Shown in pieces: positions 50,237 through 59,260 of a DNA stretch of 64,000 bases. Positions within the stretch are counted from its first letter, which is position 1. Each line of letters begins with the position of its first letter. The notes below the pieces were generated by a model. It saw nothing but the letters and a program-made list of their open reading frames with translations, ran no database searches and had not been told where the DNA came from. A program made the translations under genes and the position numbers. This DNA comes from Bin87 sp034421995 (GTDB lineage: Bacteria; Chloroflexota; Dehalococcoidia; Lucifugimonadales; UBA3495). The stretch is from the NCBI GenBank assembly GCA_034421995.1, contig DAOUJY010000040.1, positions 1 to 64,000 on the forward strand, given 5' to 3'.

Positions 50237-51562
50237 ATGCCCCTGCCAACGCCGTTGCAAGGTATCCGCGTCGTTGATTTCACCTGGGTGCGAGCCGGGC
50301 CGTGGGCGGCCCGCTGGCTGGGCACCCTGGGCGCCGAGGTCATCAAGGTTGAATGGCCGTTGAACCTCGACACGTTGCGCCAGAACCGTTTCACCGTGCC
50401 TCCGGGTGTGGAACCCGGACCCAACTCCACCGGTCAGTTCGCTGACACCAACGCCAACAAGCGGGGCATCAGCGTCAACACCCGCACCGAAGAAGGTCTG
50501 GAGTTGGTCAAGCGCCTGATCTCCGTGTCGGACGTCGTGATTGAAAACTTCAGCAGCCGCATCATGCAGCGCTGGGGTCTGGGCTACGAACAGCTGAAAA
50601 AAATCCGGCCGGACATCATCTACGTCTCCATGGCCGGATTCGGACACACTGGACGCTACCACTGGTACGGCACCATGGGGCCGGCGGCCCAGGCGCTCAG
50701 CGGTTTGACGCACTCGTCCGGCTTGCCCGGAGCGCCCCCGGCCGGCTGGGGCTGGTCGTACCTCGACGACACCGGCGGCATGTACGGCGCCATCAGCGCG
50801 TTGACGGCCCTGAGGCACCGCTCCGCCACCGGCAAGGGTCAACACGTTGACCTCTCCCAGATGATTACCGGCATCACCCTGACCGGGCCGGCCCTGCTGG
50901 ACAAGACCGTGAACGGGCGCAAGGCCCGGCGCGAGGGGTTCCCGCCCGGCAACCGCACCGTGTGGCCCGGCGCGGAGGTGGTCAACAACTATCGCGGTCC
51001 CATCGCCGCGCCCCACAACGCCTACCGCACGTCGCCGGGAGGCTACAACGACTGGGCAACCATCGCCTGCCTGTCCAACGACGAATGGCATAACCTGGTA
51101 AAACTGATGGGCAGCCCCAACTGGGCCGACGACCGTTTCGACACCATCGACGGCCGGCTGGAGCACCAGGAGGAGATGGACGAGCACATCGAAAAGTGGA
51201 CCAAGACCATGGGCAAGTATGAGCTCACCGAAAAGTGCCAGGCCGCCGGCATCCGCGCCATGGCGGTGCAGAGCAGCCAGGACCGGGTGGATAACGACCC
51301 GCAACTGCGGCACCGGGATATGTACGTCCCCATGGACCACCCGATGCTTGGCCCCTGGAAGTTCCAGAACGCCCCCTTCAAGATGTCCAAGTCGCCGGCG
51401 CGCATCGCCAACCCGCCGCCCATGATCGGTCAACACAACCGCGAAGTGCTGGAGGATCTGCTGGGCGTGGCCCACGAGGATTTGCTGGACGGCTACGAAA
51501 ACGGCGTCTTCTGGCCCACCACCATGGACCGCTACCCCTACATCGAGGAGGCCCTGCGATGA
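50237..51562 (+). CDS. Type III (CaiB/BaiF) CoA-transferase, catalytic subunit
   Basis: 441 residues of the CaiB/BaiF family: RVVDFTWVRAGPWAARWLGTLGAEVIKVE, KRGISVNTRTEEGLELVKRLISVSDVVIENF and SMAGFGHTG. The catalytic Asp (equivalent to formyl-CoA transferase Asp169) is present as Asp177 in YLDDTGGMYG, where it forms the aspartyl-CoA anhydride. AGGAGG before the ATG. The next gene overlaps by four bases (ATGA), suggesting a heteromer. Confidence 0.9.
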   Translation: MPLPTPLQGIRVVDFTWVRAGPWAARWLGTLGAEVIKVEWPLNLDTLRQNRFTVPPGVEPGPNSTGQFADTNANKRGISVNTRTEEGLELVKRLISVSDVVIENFSSRIMQRWGLGYEQLKKIRPDIIYVSMAGFGHTGRYHWYGTMGPAAQALSGLTHSSGLPGAPPAGWGWSYLDDTGGMYGAISALTALRHRSATGKGQHVDLSQMITGITLTGPALLDKTVNGRKARREGFPPGNRTVWPGAEVVNNYRGPIAAPHNAYRTSPGGYNDWATIACLSNDEWHNLVKLMGSPNWADDRFDTIDGRLEHQEEMDEHIEKWTKTMGKYELTEKCQAAGIRAMAVQSSQDRVDNDPQLRHRDMYVPMDHPMLGPWKFQNAPFKMSKSPARIANPPPMIGQHNREVLEDLLGVAHEDLLDGYENGVFWPTTMDRYPYIEEALR

Positions 51563-52872
51563 CATCCCCCAATGGCAACCCACAGGATGGCGTGGACATC
51601 GGTGGGGCCCGTCCCGCCGACCTTGGCCTGCCCGGAGCCCTCGAGGGCCTGCGGGTGCTGGAAATCTGCGACGAGAAGGGTCAGTTTTGCGGCAAACTGA
51701 TGGCCGACAACGGCGCCGATCTCATCAAGATTGAGCCGCCCGGTGGCGAAGCCTGCCGGAATTTCGGCCCCTACCTGGACGACATCCCCCACCGGGAGCG
51801 CAGCCTCTCCTTCTGGCACTACAACACCTCCAAGCGCGGCATCACCCTGAACCTGGAAACGCCACAGGGCCAGGACATCCTCAAGCAGTTGGCAGCAACC
51901 GCCGACATCGTGCTGGAAAGCCGCAAGCCCGGTTACCTGGAATCGCTGGGGTTGGGCTACGTTGCGCTGTCTGCCGACAACCCCGGGCTGATCATGTGCT
52001 CGTTGACCCCATACGGCCAGACCGGCCCGTGGCGGGACTACGTCAGCAGCGACATCACCCAGATGGCCGGCGGCGGACAGATGGCGTCGTCTGGCTACGA
52101 CGATATTGACGTGCCCAACGCGCCGCCCATCGCCCCCGGCGGCGGCAACTCCTGGCACATCGGCGCCCACTATGCCTACATCGGTCTCATGGCCGCGCTG
52201 TACTACCGCTTCCTCAGCGGCGAAGGCCAGTACATCGACGCCTCCATTCACGAAGCCTGCGCCCTGACCACCGAGGGCGCCATCGCCATCTACCTGTCCA
52301 CCGGCGAGGTGGTGCAGCGTCACACCGGACGCCACGCCGCGCCCGATATGTCCCCTGCCATCCAGTTCCCCACCGGCGACGGCGGCTGGCTCAACACCAC
52401 CCGCTCCGGCACCAACCTGACGCCCGCCCGCCTCAAGCTGCTGGCCGAATGGTTCGACCAGACCGGCATGGCCGAGGATCTGACCGACGAGCGTTACCAG
52501 GACCCGGAGGTCATCGCGGCGGAAAACGACCACATCGTGAGCGTGATGAAGAACTTCTTCATGAACTCCACCCTGATGGACTCCTTCCACGGCGGCCAGC
52601 AGCGGGACTTCCCCTGGGGCGCCATCCGCAGCATGGACGAAATCGTCGGCGACGACCACCTGACTGACCGGGAGTTCTTCAAAGAAGTGGAACACCCCGA
52701 GCTGGGCCGCGCGTTCACCTACCCCGGCCCCGCCATGTTGCTCAACGGCTCCCCCTGGCGCATCAGCCGCCGCGCCCCGCTGATCGGCGAGCACAACTCC
52801 GAGATCTTGCAGGGCGAGTTGGGATTGACCAACTCCCAGATGCTGCTGCTGGCGGAAGGCGGAGTAATTTAG
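51559..52872 (+). CDS. Type III CoA-transferase-like subunit lacking the catalytic Asp
   Basis: 437 residues, similar fold (LRVLEICDEKGQFCGKLMADNGADLIKIEPP; SLTPYGQTGPWRDY; GEGQYIDASIHEA). At the position of the catalytic Asp the sequence is GGGNSWHIGAHYAY, with Trp199/His200 aligning, so this subunit should be non-catalytic. Paired subunits of which only one keeps the Asp are known for succinyl-CoA:benzylsuccinate CoA-transferase (BbsE/BbsF). Coupled to the catalytic subunit by ATGA. Confidence 0.85.
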   Translation: MTSPNGNPQDGVDIGGARPADLGLPGALEGLRVLEICDEKGQFCGKLMADNGADLIKIEPPGGEACRNFGPYLDDIPHRERSLSFWHYNTSKRGITLNLETPQGQDILKQLAATADIVLESRKPGYLESLGLGYVALSADNPGLIMCSLTPYGQTGPWRDYVSSDITQMAGGGQMASSGYDDIDVPNAPPIAPGGGNSWHIGAHYAYIGLMAALYYRFLSGEGQYIDASIHEACALTTEGAIAIYLSTGEVVQRHTGRHAAPDMSPAIQFPTGDGGWLNTTRSGTNLTPARLKLLAEWFDQTGMAEDLTDERYQDPEVIAAENDHIVSVMKNFFMNSTLMDSFHGGQQRDFPWGAIRSMDEIVGDDHLTDREFFKEVEHPELGRAFTYPGPAMLLNGSPWRISRRAPLIGEHNSEILQGELGLTNSQMLLLAEGGVI

Positions 52873-53540
52873 TGAAAGACCGCCGGCACGTTCCACTTTA
52901 TTCGATACCGGAGTGTGCCCGGTATCTGGGGTTGCCTGTGCCTACGGTACGGAGTTGGGTAGGCAAGGGCAAAGCCGGGGACGGAAATGAATGCAGGCCG
53001 TTGGTCCGACCGGAAGGTTCATATCCAACGGCCTTGTCATTCACCAACTCAATCGAGTTGCACGTATTGGCCTCGCTGCGCCGCAAACACCGGATCCCAT
53101 TGCCGGCGGTTCGCTCCGCTGTAGGTTGCCTGGAAGACGCATGGCAGGACAAGCATCCATTGGCTCGTCGTAAATTTGTGACAAACGGCAGCGAGCTTTT
53201 CACTGAGCGTCTGAGTGAAACGTTGAATCTGTCAGATACGCGAAAATTCGCCATACGAACAGTCATGGAGTCCTATTTGGAGAGGGTCGAATACGATGAC
53301 GCAGGCAGGGCATATCGGCTCTATCCATACACCCGAGGCGACGGTCGCCAAGCGCCGAAGCTAATCGTGATCGATCCCGACGTCTCCTTCGGCAGACCGG
53401 TCATCGACGGTACGGGTGTTTGCACTAGAGTGGTGGCGCAACGCGTAAAGGCTGGCGAGATGATGGCAGACCTTGCGGATGACTATCTGCTGGAACCAGA
53501 GCAGATTGAAGAGGCGGTGCGCTACGAGTTGGCCTGTTGA
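52872..53540 (+). CDS. DUF433 protein with N-terminal MerR-like helix-turn-helix (antitoxin-like)
   Basis: 222 residues from a GTG that overlaps the CoA-transferase stop by one base. The N-terminal YSIPECARYLGLPVPTVRSWV is a MerR-like DNA-binding helix-turn-helix. The C-terminal LIVIDPDVSFGRPVIDGTGVCTRVVAQRVKAGE segment is DUF433. The next gene encodes a PIN-like protein that overlaps its end; together they resemble the VapB/VapC45-type pair. It probably represses its own operon. Confidence 0.75.
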   Translation: MKDRRHVPLYSIPECARYLGLPVPTVRSWVGKGKAGDGNECRPLVRPEGSYPTALSFTNSIELHVLASLRRKHRIPLPAVRSAVGCLEDAWQDKHPLARRKFVTNGSELFTERLSETLNLSDTRKFAIRTVMESYLERVEYDDAGRAYRLYPYTRGDGRQAPKLIVIDPDVSFGRPVIDGTGVCTRVVAQRVKAGEMMADLADDYLLEPEQIEEAVRYELAC

Positions 53541-53946
53541 CCTGGTCTTTTTCTCCGACGAAAATCTCGGTCGCAGAGTGTTTCCGGGGCCACTGTTAGC
53601 TGCCGGTGTCCCGCTTGAGATTTTCTTCGATCACTTTCCCCGTGGGGGCAGTAATCGGGTTCTGGATACGGATTGGATCTCGGAAGTCGCTCGAAGGGGC
53701 TGGGTGGCCCTGACCACCGATACCCGACTGCGTTACATCCCAGAGGAAAGAGACACCATAATGTTGTCCAATGCAGCCGTGATAGCTTCGGTGAGCGGCA
53801 GTTCACATGGAGAGAAAGCCGCGATTTTTCTTGCCTGCCGCGAGATTATCATAGATTTCCTGAGGCTGCATGAACCGCCTTTCATCGCCCGGCTGTACCG
53901 GGACCGAATCGAGATGTGGCTGAATCTCGAAAACTGGCAGCCGTAG
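53479..53946 (+). CDS. PIN-like (VapC45/DUF5615-type) protein
   Basis: Up to 155 residues. The PIN-like core begins VDLVFFSDENLGRRV (first Asp), continues with DTDWISEVARRGWVALTTDTRLRY (D..TxD motif) and ends FLRLHEPPFIARLYRDRIEMW. The exact start is unclear: ATG at 53479 lies 60 bases inside the upstream gene, and the core begins near 53536 without a standard start codon. A ribonuclease toxin partnered by the DUF433 protein is the likely role. Confidence 0.68.
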   Translation: MTICWNQSRLKRRCATSWPVDLVFFSDENLGRRVFPGPLLAAGVPLEIFFDHFPRGGSNRVLDTDWISEVARRGWVALTTDTRLRYIPEERDTIMLSNAAVIASVSGSSHGEKAAIFLACREIIIDFLRLHEPPFIARLYRDRIEMWLNLENWQP

Positions 53947-53977
53947 CCTGCAATGGACGGACACAATAACCGCGACA

Positions 53978-55087
53978 TTACCCCACGAACAAATCCTCCG
54001 GCAAGAACGCCGACACCGTGTAGTTCGGCACATCCACCACGTTGCTCACCTTCAGGTCCACAGCAACGCTGCAAATCACATAGGCCTGGTTGCGCGTGAA
54101 ACCCCGCTCCTGAAGCAGGTCGATCATATTCAGGATAGCGTTGCGGCAGGCAAGGGTCACGTTTTCCCCGTCATTAATCCCGTCGTCAGTGACGGGCATT
54201 CCCATGGTGGCGACGAACCGGCGCGGCGCGGCCCACTCGGGAGCGATGTAGTAGTCCTCCCGGCTGAAACGGGGCCAACGGATGTTGTGTCGCTGGGCCT
54301 CTCCCTTCAGCAGGCGGAACCGGACGGTGCAAGTCGCCCCCATCTCCACGGCGGTCACGCACACTTCGCCGTCGCCCTGGGCGAAATGGCCGTCTCCCGT
54401 GGAGAACAACGCTCCGTCCACCGCCACCGGCAACATCAGCTTTGACCCGGTGGACAGTTGCTTGACGTCGAAATTCCCCCCGTTCTCCCGGGGCGGCAGA
54501 GTGCGGATGCCATGGGTTGCGCCGATGCCCGTAATCGGAACCGCCCCGGCAGCGTCCGGCGGCAACGCGACGCCGCCGCGTTCCGCCAACTCAGCTTCCC
54601 GTCGTGTCCACGCTTCCAACTGCGCATGAGAAGGCGCGACGCCGGAAACGCCCATGAACGACGCGCCCGGCACCCGAATGCCCGGAATCTGCTCCGACGT
54701 GGCGTAGCCGTCGGCGATTGACCAGTGCACCATGAACGGGTCGGTGAAAACATCGCGGAGGAAGCCGAAACCGGGGAAGATCACGCTGAAGGCATAGGGC
54801 TGCGGCTGGATGTCCACGAACTCCACTTCCAGCAAATCTCCCGGCTCGGATCCCTTGACCGCCACCGGGCCAGTTAGAGGATGGATGACGCCGGCGTCCA
54901 TGCCGGCGAAATCTCCTTCGGTTACGCCGGGGCGCATCTGGCCGTCGAAGGCGTCGCGGGTCTCCAGCGTCACCTCTTCTCCCTCATCTACCTCTACCAC
55001 GGGCGGTATGTCGGGATGCCAGCGGTTGTGTCCCGTGTTAGACTCCTCACGCAGGGGCTTGCTGCGGTCAATGGTGATGCTCTGCAT
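53978..55087 (-). CDS. Acetamidase/formamidase family protein
   Basis: 369 residues of the FmdA/AmdA family: HNRWHPDIPPVVEVDEGEEVTLETRDAFDGQ, HPLTGPVAVKGSEPGDLLEVEFVDI, GGNFDVKQLSTGSKLMLPV and FSTGDGHFAQGDGEVC, all standard for the beta-sandwich amidase. Hydrolyses formamide or acetamide-like amides; the Zn/Glu site is in the GHFAQGDGE region. Standard length. GGAGGGAATGACC-like sequence precedes the start. Confidence 0.88.
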   Translation of the reverse strand: MQSITIDRSKPLREESNTGHNRWHPDIPPVVEVDEGEEVTLETRDAFDGQMRPGVTEGDFAGMDAGVIHPLTGPVAVKGSEPGDLLEVEFVDIQPQPYAFSVIFPGFGFLRDVFTDPFMVHWSIADGYATSEQIPGIRVPGASFMGVSGVAPSHAQLEAWTRREAELAERGGVALPPDAAGAVPITGIGATHGIRTLPPRENGGNFDVKQLSTGSKLMLPVAVDGALFSTGDGHFAQGDGEVCVTAVEMGATCTVRFRLLKGEAQRHNIRWPRFSREDYYIAPEWAAPRRFVATMGMPVTDDGINDGENVTLACRNAILNMIDLLQERGFTRNQAYVICSVAVDLKVSNVVDVPNYTVSAFLPEDLFVG

Positions 55088-55192
55088 AGGTCATTCCCTC
55101 CTCGGCAACCCCGTCTATCCGCGGCAGCCGTGCCCGGATGCTATCGGCAGCCCGGAAGGGAGTCAAGAAACCAAACGAGAGGAGTAGCCGCC

Positions 55193-55609
55193 ATGTCCTC
55201 CGCCAACCAGAACCCTGACATCATCGCCGCCAACCTGGCCGCCGTGGAAGCCCACTTCCACTCCGAGGCCACCAATGAAGTGGAAGCGGCCCTGGACCTT
55301 TATACCGACGACGTGGTGTGGGAAGCGCCGGCCCGCGGGCTCCGTTTTGAGGGCAAACGCGCCGTCGCCGACAACTACACGCAGATGTTCGCCAAAATGG
55401 AGGACGTGGAGTTCGAGACGCTGCAACGCTTCGCCACCGAAGACCGGGTGGTGGACGACAGCGTCGTCCGCTTCCGCCTTACTGGCGAGGGTTACCTACC
55501 CCTGAACCCTGGCACGCAGATTGAAATGCGCCTGGTGCATATATTCGAGATGCGCGACGGGCTGATCAGCAAGGAGATCGGCTACGAGATGTGGCGGGCA
55601 GCAGGATAA
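55193..55609 (+). CDS. NTF2-like/SnoaL-like protein
   Basis: 138 residues with the cone-shaped NTF2-like pattern: FHSEATNEVEAALDLYTDDVVWEAPARGLRFEGKRAV, followed by RVVDDSVVRFRLTGEG and IEMRLVHIFEMRDGLISKEIGYEMW. A GAGAGGAGT ribosome-binding site sets the ATG at 55193. Such domains act as isomerases, dehydratases or binding proteins; no catalytic assignment. Divergent from the formamidase gene. Confidence 0.75.
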   Translation: MSSANQNPDIIAANLAAVEAHFHSEATNEVEAALDLYTDDVVWEAPARGLRFEGKRAVADNYTQMFAKMEDVEFETLQRFATEDRVVDDSVVRFRLTGEGYLPLNPGTQIEMRLVHIFEMRDGLISKEIGYEMWRAAG

Positions 55610-55641
55610 CTCACGACCTTCGGTGACGAGCCGATTGCAAC

Positions 55642-55669
55642 GTAGGGGCGAATGATTGTTCGCCCCTAC
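55642..55669. repeat. 28-base palindromic repeat (copy 3)
   Basis: Same element as at 14159 and 15296, with the central aataattatt changed to aatgattgtt, leaving two mispaired positions. It lies between converging genes here. Confidence 0.85.
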
Positions 55670-55698
55670 GGATATGGGAAGGCGATTGGTGGCTAGGG

Positions 55699-56211
55699 TC
55701 AGGCTTCCGGCACCTCGTGGGACCAGGTGAACCCTTGATCCGGCTCATCGATCAGCCGCCACTGCGGCAGCATGAACCCTTCCTCAACCGGCTGGAAAAC
55801 CGCTTCCACTCGCTTGCCAATGCCCACGTTCTCCTCTTTCTCCATGTTGAAGTCGGCGTCCACCAGGTTGCCGGTGATGCGCAGGCCGTCGAACTCGGTC
55901 GGCTGCCCGCTCTGCTCGTCCAACTCCACCAGCACAATGGCAAACGGAGCCAGATCCCGGAAGCTGGGGATCACCGTGTGCGCGACCACCTGGTAGGAGT
56001 AGATAGTTCCCTTGCCGGAAACCTGCTGCCATTCCCAGTTCAGCGATGTACACCAGGGACACCCGGGCCCCGGCTCGCCGCGCAACAGGCCGCAGTCCGC
56101 GCACTTCTTGACCACCAGCCGACCCTCGGCGGCCGCCTCAAAATAGCCTTTGTATTCGGAATCGTTCTCGGGGATGCCCAGCGTGATACCCCGGTAGGTA
56201 TAGTTCGGCAT
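55699..56211 (-). CDS. DUF35/OB-fold protein with zinc ribbon
   Basis: 170 residues. The N-terminal part has GRLVVKKCADCGLLRGEPGPGCPWC (CxxC...CxxC zinc ribbon) and the following OB-fold has GKGTIYSYQVVAHTVI and PFAIVLVELDE. DUF35 proteins bind next to a thiolase and help channel acyl-CoA substrates. The ATG at 56211 fits the start of the family; the longer frame runs into the 'cattccgg' repeat. It lies directly downstream of the thiolase-like gene. Confidence 0.88.
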   Translation of the reverse strand: MPNYTYRGITLGIPENDSEYKGYFEAAAEGRLVVKKCADCGLLRGEPGPGCPWCTSLNWEWQQVSGKGTIYSYQVVAHTVIPSFRDLAPFAIVLVELDEQSGQPTEFDGLRITGNLVDADFNMEKEENVGIGKRVEAVFQPVEEGFMLPQWRLIDEPDQGFTWSHEVPEA

Positions 56212-56298
56212 TGTTCTTCTCCCTAGGGTTTGCCGGCCGTCGTTCCAGCCTTTCCCTTCCCAGCCTATCCTTTTATCGTTCCGGCTTTTCCACTCGTC

Positions 56299-56318
56299 AT
56301 TCCGGCGAAAGCCGGAAT
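56299..56318. repeat. Dispersed hairpin repeat (third locus)
   Basis: Perfect hairpin attccggc-gaaa-gccggaat between the thiolase-like gene and the DUF35 gene. It belongs to the same family as 12700-12775 and 15381-15411. Confidence 0.75.
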
Positions 56319-56325
56319 CCACCGT

Positions 56326-57555
56326 CTAGTTCAGCACGTTGCCCATGATGAGGGAACTGCCCACCGCCGGCGTGCCCCAGCCCATGTTCATGCTGATCTT
56401 GGCGTCTTTCACCTGCCGGCATCCACCCTCAGCGTAATCGTAGGTGTGGTCACCCTCCAGGGCGCCAGGGCAGTAGTCGTCAACCGTGCCCCGCAGCTGC
56501 CGCACGTTCTCTATGACCATGTTCATGCCGTGGGTGTATCCCTCGCACAGGTGGCCGCCGCTCAGGTTGTTGGGACGCTTGCCGCCCAGGTTGATGATAC
56601 CGGAGGTCACGTAGTCTTTGCCCTCGCCTTTTTCGCACCAGCCGTAATCCTCAAACTGCAACAGCACAGTGTACGTGAAGGCGTCGTAGCAGCCGGTTAT
56701 GTCCACGTCCTCGTGCTTCACGCCGGCCAGGTCGAACACGCGCGGCCCGACGTAGTGGCCCGCGACCCGCGTGATGGGGCCGTGCTGGTAGTGGAAGTCG
56801 CCGCCGGGCTTCGTGCCGCGACCCTGCACGCCCTTGATGTAGATGGGCTTGTGCTTGAGGTCTTTGGCCCGCTCCGCCGAGGTTACGATGACGCAGGTGG
56901 CGTTGTCGGTTTCCAGGCAGCAGTCCAGCAGGTGCGCCACCGGCCGGATGATCCACCGGGAATTCATCACGTCGTCCACGGTCACCCGGTGCTTCATCAG
57001 CGCTTTGGGGTTATTGGAAGCGTGAATGGAGTGAGCCACCTTGATCGAAGCCAGATCCTCGCTCTTCACGCCATACTCCGCCATGTGGCGGGTGAAAGTG
57101 TAAGCGAACTGCTGAACGGCGCTGATGAGACCGTAGGGCCGCTTCATCAGGTCCAGCCCCCCAATGGGGGCCGACGCCCGGGCTCCGGTCCCGCCGATGC
57201 GCACGTTGGAATAGCCGTTCATCGAGCGGTAGATGGCAACCACGTCGCACATCCCGGCTTCAATGGCCCCAATCGCCAGCCCCACCAGCGCCTCGGTTGA
57301 CGACCCACCGCCGGAGCAGTCCATGTAAAAATTGGGCCGCATCCCCAGGTCGTACTGGATGGACGTGGACGGCGTTGAGTCGCCGCCGTGGTAGCTGAGC
57401 ATTCCGTCCACTTGGTCGGGCGTCAGGCCGGCGTCGTTCATGGCGTTGCGAACCGCCTCGGCGCCCAGGGCGCGGGTGGTCCGGCCCGACGCGCGGCTGT
57501 ATTCGGTTTCGCCGACGCCGACGATGCAATACTTGTCCCGTGGATTACCTGCCAT
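56326..57555 (-). CDS. Thiolase-like protein (SCPx/lipid-transfer type)
   Basis: 409 residues with the thiolase superfamily pattern: VGVGETEYSRASGRTTRALGAEAVRNAMNDAGLTPDQVDG, MDCSGGGSSTEALVGLAIGAIEAG (the position of the usual catalytic Cys is C in MDCSGGGSS), and a C-terminal GGHLCEGYTHGMNMVIENVRQLRG. GGAGGGAACGAT before the ATG at 57555. Thiolase-like/DUF35 pairs cleave or condense acyl-CoA in steroid and other degradation pathways. Confidence 0.85.
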   Translation of the reverse strand: MAGNPRDKYCIVGVGETEYSRASGRTTRALGAEAVRNAMNDAGLTPDQVDGMLSYHGGDSTPSTSIQYDLGMRPNFYMDCSGGGSSTEALVGLAIGAIEAGMCDVVAIYRSMNGYSNVRIGGTGARASAPIGGLDLMKRPYGLISAVQQFAYTFTRHMAEYGVKSEDLASIKVAHSIHASNNPKALMKHRVTVDDVMNSRWIIRPVAHLLDCCLETDNATCVIVTSAERAKDLKHKPIYIKGVQGRGTKPGGDFHYQHGPITRVAGHYVGPRVFDLAGVKHEDVDITGCYDAFTYTVLLQFEDYGWCEKGEGKDYVTSGIINLGGKRPNNLSGGHLCEGYTHGMNMVIENVRQLRGTVDDYCPGALEGDHTYDYAEGGCRQVKDAKISMNMGWGTPAVGSSLIMGNVLN

Positions 57556-57645
57556 ATCGTTCCCTCCGGTTGGCAACGGTCAACAAAGCGCCGCGCGCAA
57601 GCGCCCGGCGCAGTTGGGCTACGCTAACACGGGTAGAACGGGGAT

Positions 57646-58125
57646 TCAAGCGACATCCGGTTCGTCAGTTTCTTCCGGTTCGCCGGCATCCGGCGGCGCG
57701 ACTATGGTGACCTGCACGCCTTCATCTTCGGCCAACTGGCAATGTGAGGACGATATGGAATAGCCGGCAACGATGGGCAGAGTGGTGTGGCCGGTAAGTT
57801 TTTTCAGCAGGCGGGCCCGGTAGGCGGCGCGCAAAATGTCCTGCTCCGTGATACAGTCTGACACTTCCACGGCCAAGCGCATCGGTTGTCGGGTTTCCCG
57901 GTCCAGGCCACTTACCACCAAGTCCAGCAACACTAATGACTGCCGCTCATCATCGTTTAATTTACCCGCATCAACGCCGTCATCGGCGATATCCGCGAGA
58001 ACGAATTTGTCCATGACGCGGATGCGCTTCAGCATATCTCCAAAGTATTCGGCGGCACGATGCCGACACCGTTGCTCAGCGACGTCGTCAAGCAACATTG
58101 TCATCCATTGGTCACGATACCGCAT
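57646..58125 (-). CDS. Conserved protein with putative nuclease-like fold
   Basis: 159 residues from the ATG at 58125. A family resemblance is visible to the C-terminal half of the gene at 61774: both have a 'iADD' segment, a strand followed by Asp, then a Glu-containing strand (RLAVEVSD here; HYVIIECSS there), a helix 'ILRAAYRARL' / 'VERARRNAAY' and a Gly-containing strand. This D...E order recalls a PD-(D/E)XK fold. Ends with an acidic tail EPEETDEPD. Function unknown. Confidence 0.62.
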   Translation of the reverse strand: MRYRDQWMTMLLDDVAEQRCRHRAAEYFGDMLKRIRVMDKFVLADIADDGVDAGKLNDDERQSLVLLDLVVSGLDRETRQPMRLAVEVSDCITEQDILRAAYRARLLKKLTGHTTLPIVAGYSISSSHCQLAEDEGVQVTIVAPPDAGEPEETDEPDVA

Positions 58126-58168
58126 CGGGGGTTCACTATGTTGCACCAGAACGCCTCGTCGTGCCCGA

Positions 58169-59185
58169 TCAAGTGTACACGACCTGCATCGCCTGTCGGA
58201 CGTCCTCAATGGTCTCCCGCGCGATCTCCCGCTCCCGCTCCGTGCCGGCCACCAGCACATCGCGCACATAGTCAGGGTGTTCTTCGTACCAGGCGCGTCG
58301 CTCCCGGATCGGTTCCAGGAAGCGGTTGATGGCGTTGGTGAGCCGCTCTTTGACCTCCCGGTCGCTGACGGTGCCGGCGGTGTAACGCTCCTTCAGTTCT
58401 GATACCTCATCGACATCATCATTGAAAGCGTCGTGGTACAGAAAGGCCGGATTGTACTCCACCACACCGGGGTCGGTCGCCCTCAGCCTGGGATTCTGGC
58501 CGGTGATGTCGGTGACCATGCGGCGCACCCGGTCTTCCACCTCTCCCGGGCCATCGGCCAGGTACACGGCGTTGTTCAGGCTCTTGCTCATCTTCGCCTG
58601 CCCGTCGGTGCCCACCAGCCGGCCCACCCGGCCCACCCTTGCCCGCGGGATGGGGAAAACCTCGCCGTACAGCCGGTTGAACCGGCGGGCTACGTCGCGG
58701 GTGTACTCAATATGGGACACCTGGTCCTCGCCCACCGGAACCAGGTGGGCCTTCGGCAGCAGAATGTCGGCGGCCTGGCTGATGGGATAATTGAAGAACC
58801 CCAACGTGATGGACTGGTTGTCCGCCTCCAACTGCGCGGTTTCGGCGCGCAGGGTCGGGTTCCTCTGGTGCTGATTCAACGGCATCAGCATGGAGAAGAA
58901 CATGGTCAACTCAGCGTGCTCCGGCACGTAGCTCTGGATGACGAATGAGGACTTCTCCGGGTCAAGACCGACCGCCAGCCAGTCGGTGGCCACTTCCAGC
59001 ACCGACCGTTGGATGAGGCCGATGTCGTCCAGATGGTCCCCCATCGCCTGATAGTCAGCGATCAGGAAGAAGCACTCGTACTCGTGCTGCATCTGGACCC
59101 AATTCTCCAGCGCACCCAAGTAGTGTCCAAGATGCAGTTGCCCGGTGGGGCGCATTCCGGTGAGTATGCGTTGCTGGTCGGACAT
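58169..59185 (-). CDS. trpS: Tryptophanyl-tRNA synthetase
   Basis: 338 residues of bacterial TrpRS. ILTGMRPTGQLHLGHYLGALENW carries the HIGH-class motif HLGH at 18-21, VPVGEDQVSHIEYTRDVARRFN is the tryptophan pocket region, and GQAKMSKSLNNAVYL is the KMSKS loop. Standard length. The ATG at 59185 was preferred to 59218, as family members begin close to the first motif. It charges tRNA-Trp. Confidence 0.93.
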   Translation of the reverse strand: MSDQQRILTGMRPTGQLHLGHYLGALENWVQMQHEYECFFLIADYQAMGDHLDDIGLIQRSVLEVATDWLAVGLDPEKSSFVIQSYVPEHAELTMFFSMLMPLNQHQRNPTLRAETAQLEADNQSITLGFFNYPISQAADILLPKAHLVPVGEDQVSHIEYTRDVARRFNRLYGEVFPIPRARVGRVGRLVGTDGQAKMSKSLNNAVYLADGPGEVEDRVRRMVTDITGQNPRLRATDPGVVEYNPAFLYHDAFNDDVDEVSELKERYTAGTVSDREVKERLTNAINRFLEPIRERRAWYEEHPDYVRDVLVAGTEREREIARETIEDVRQAMQVVYT

Positions 59186-59260
59186 AATAGAAGCGGTCTC
59201 CGTAAGATTTTGCGTCATGTTTCAGGTTGAAACTAGGGCAAGTTCAGACCGGCACCACCG

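Noticed and set aside
50210..52896. Two long open frames antisense to the CoA-transferase pair
   Set aside because: Mirror of GC-rich codon use; sense genes have ribosome-binding sites, catalytic residues and coupled stop/start codons.
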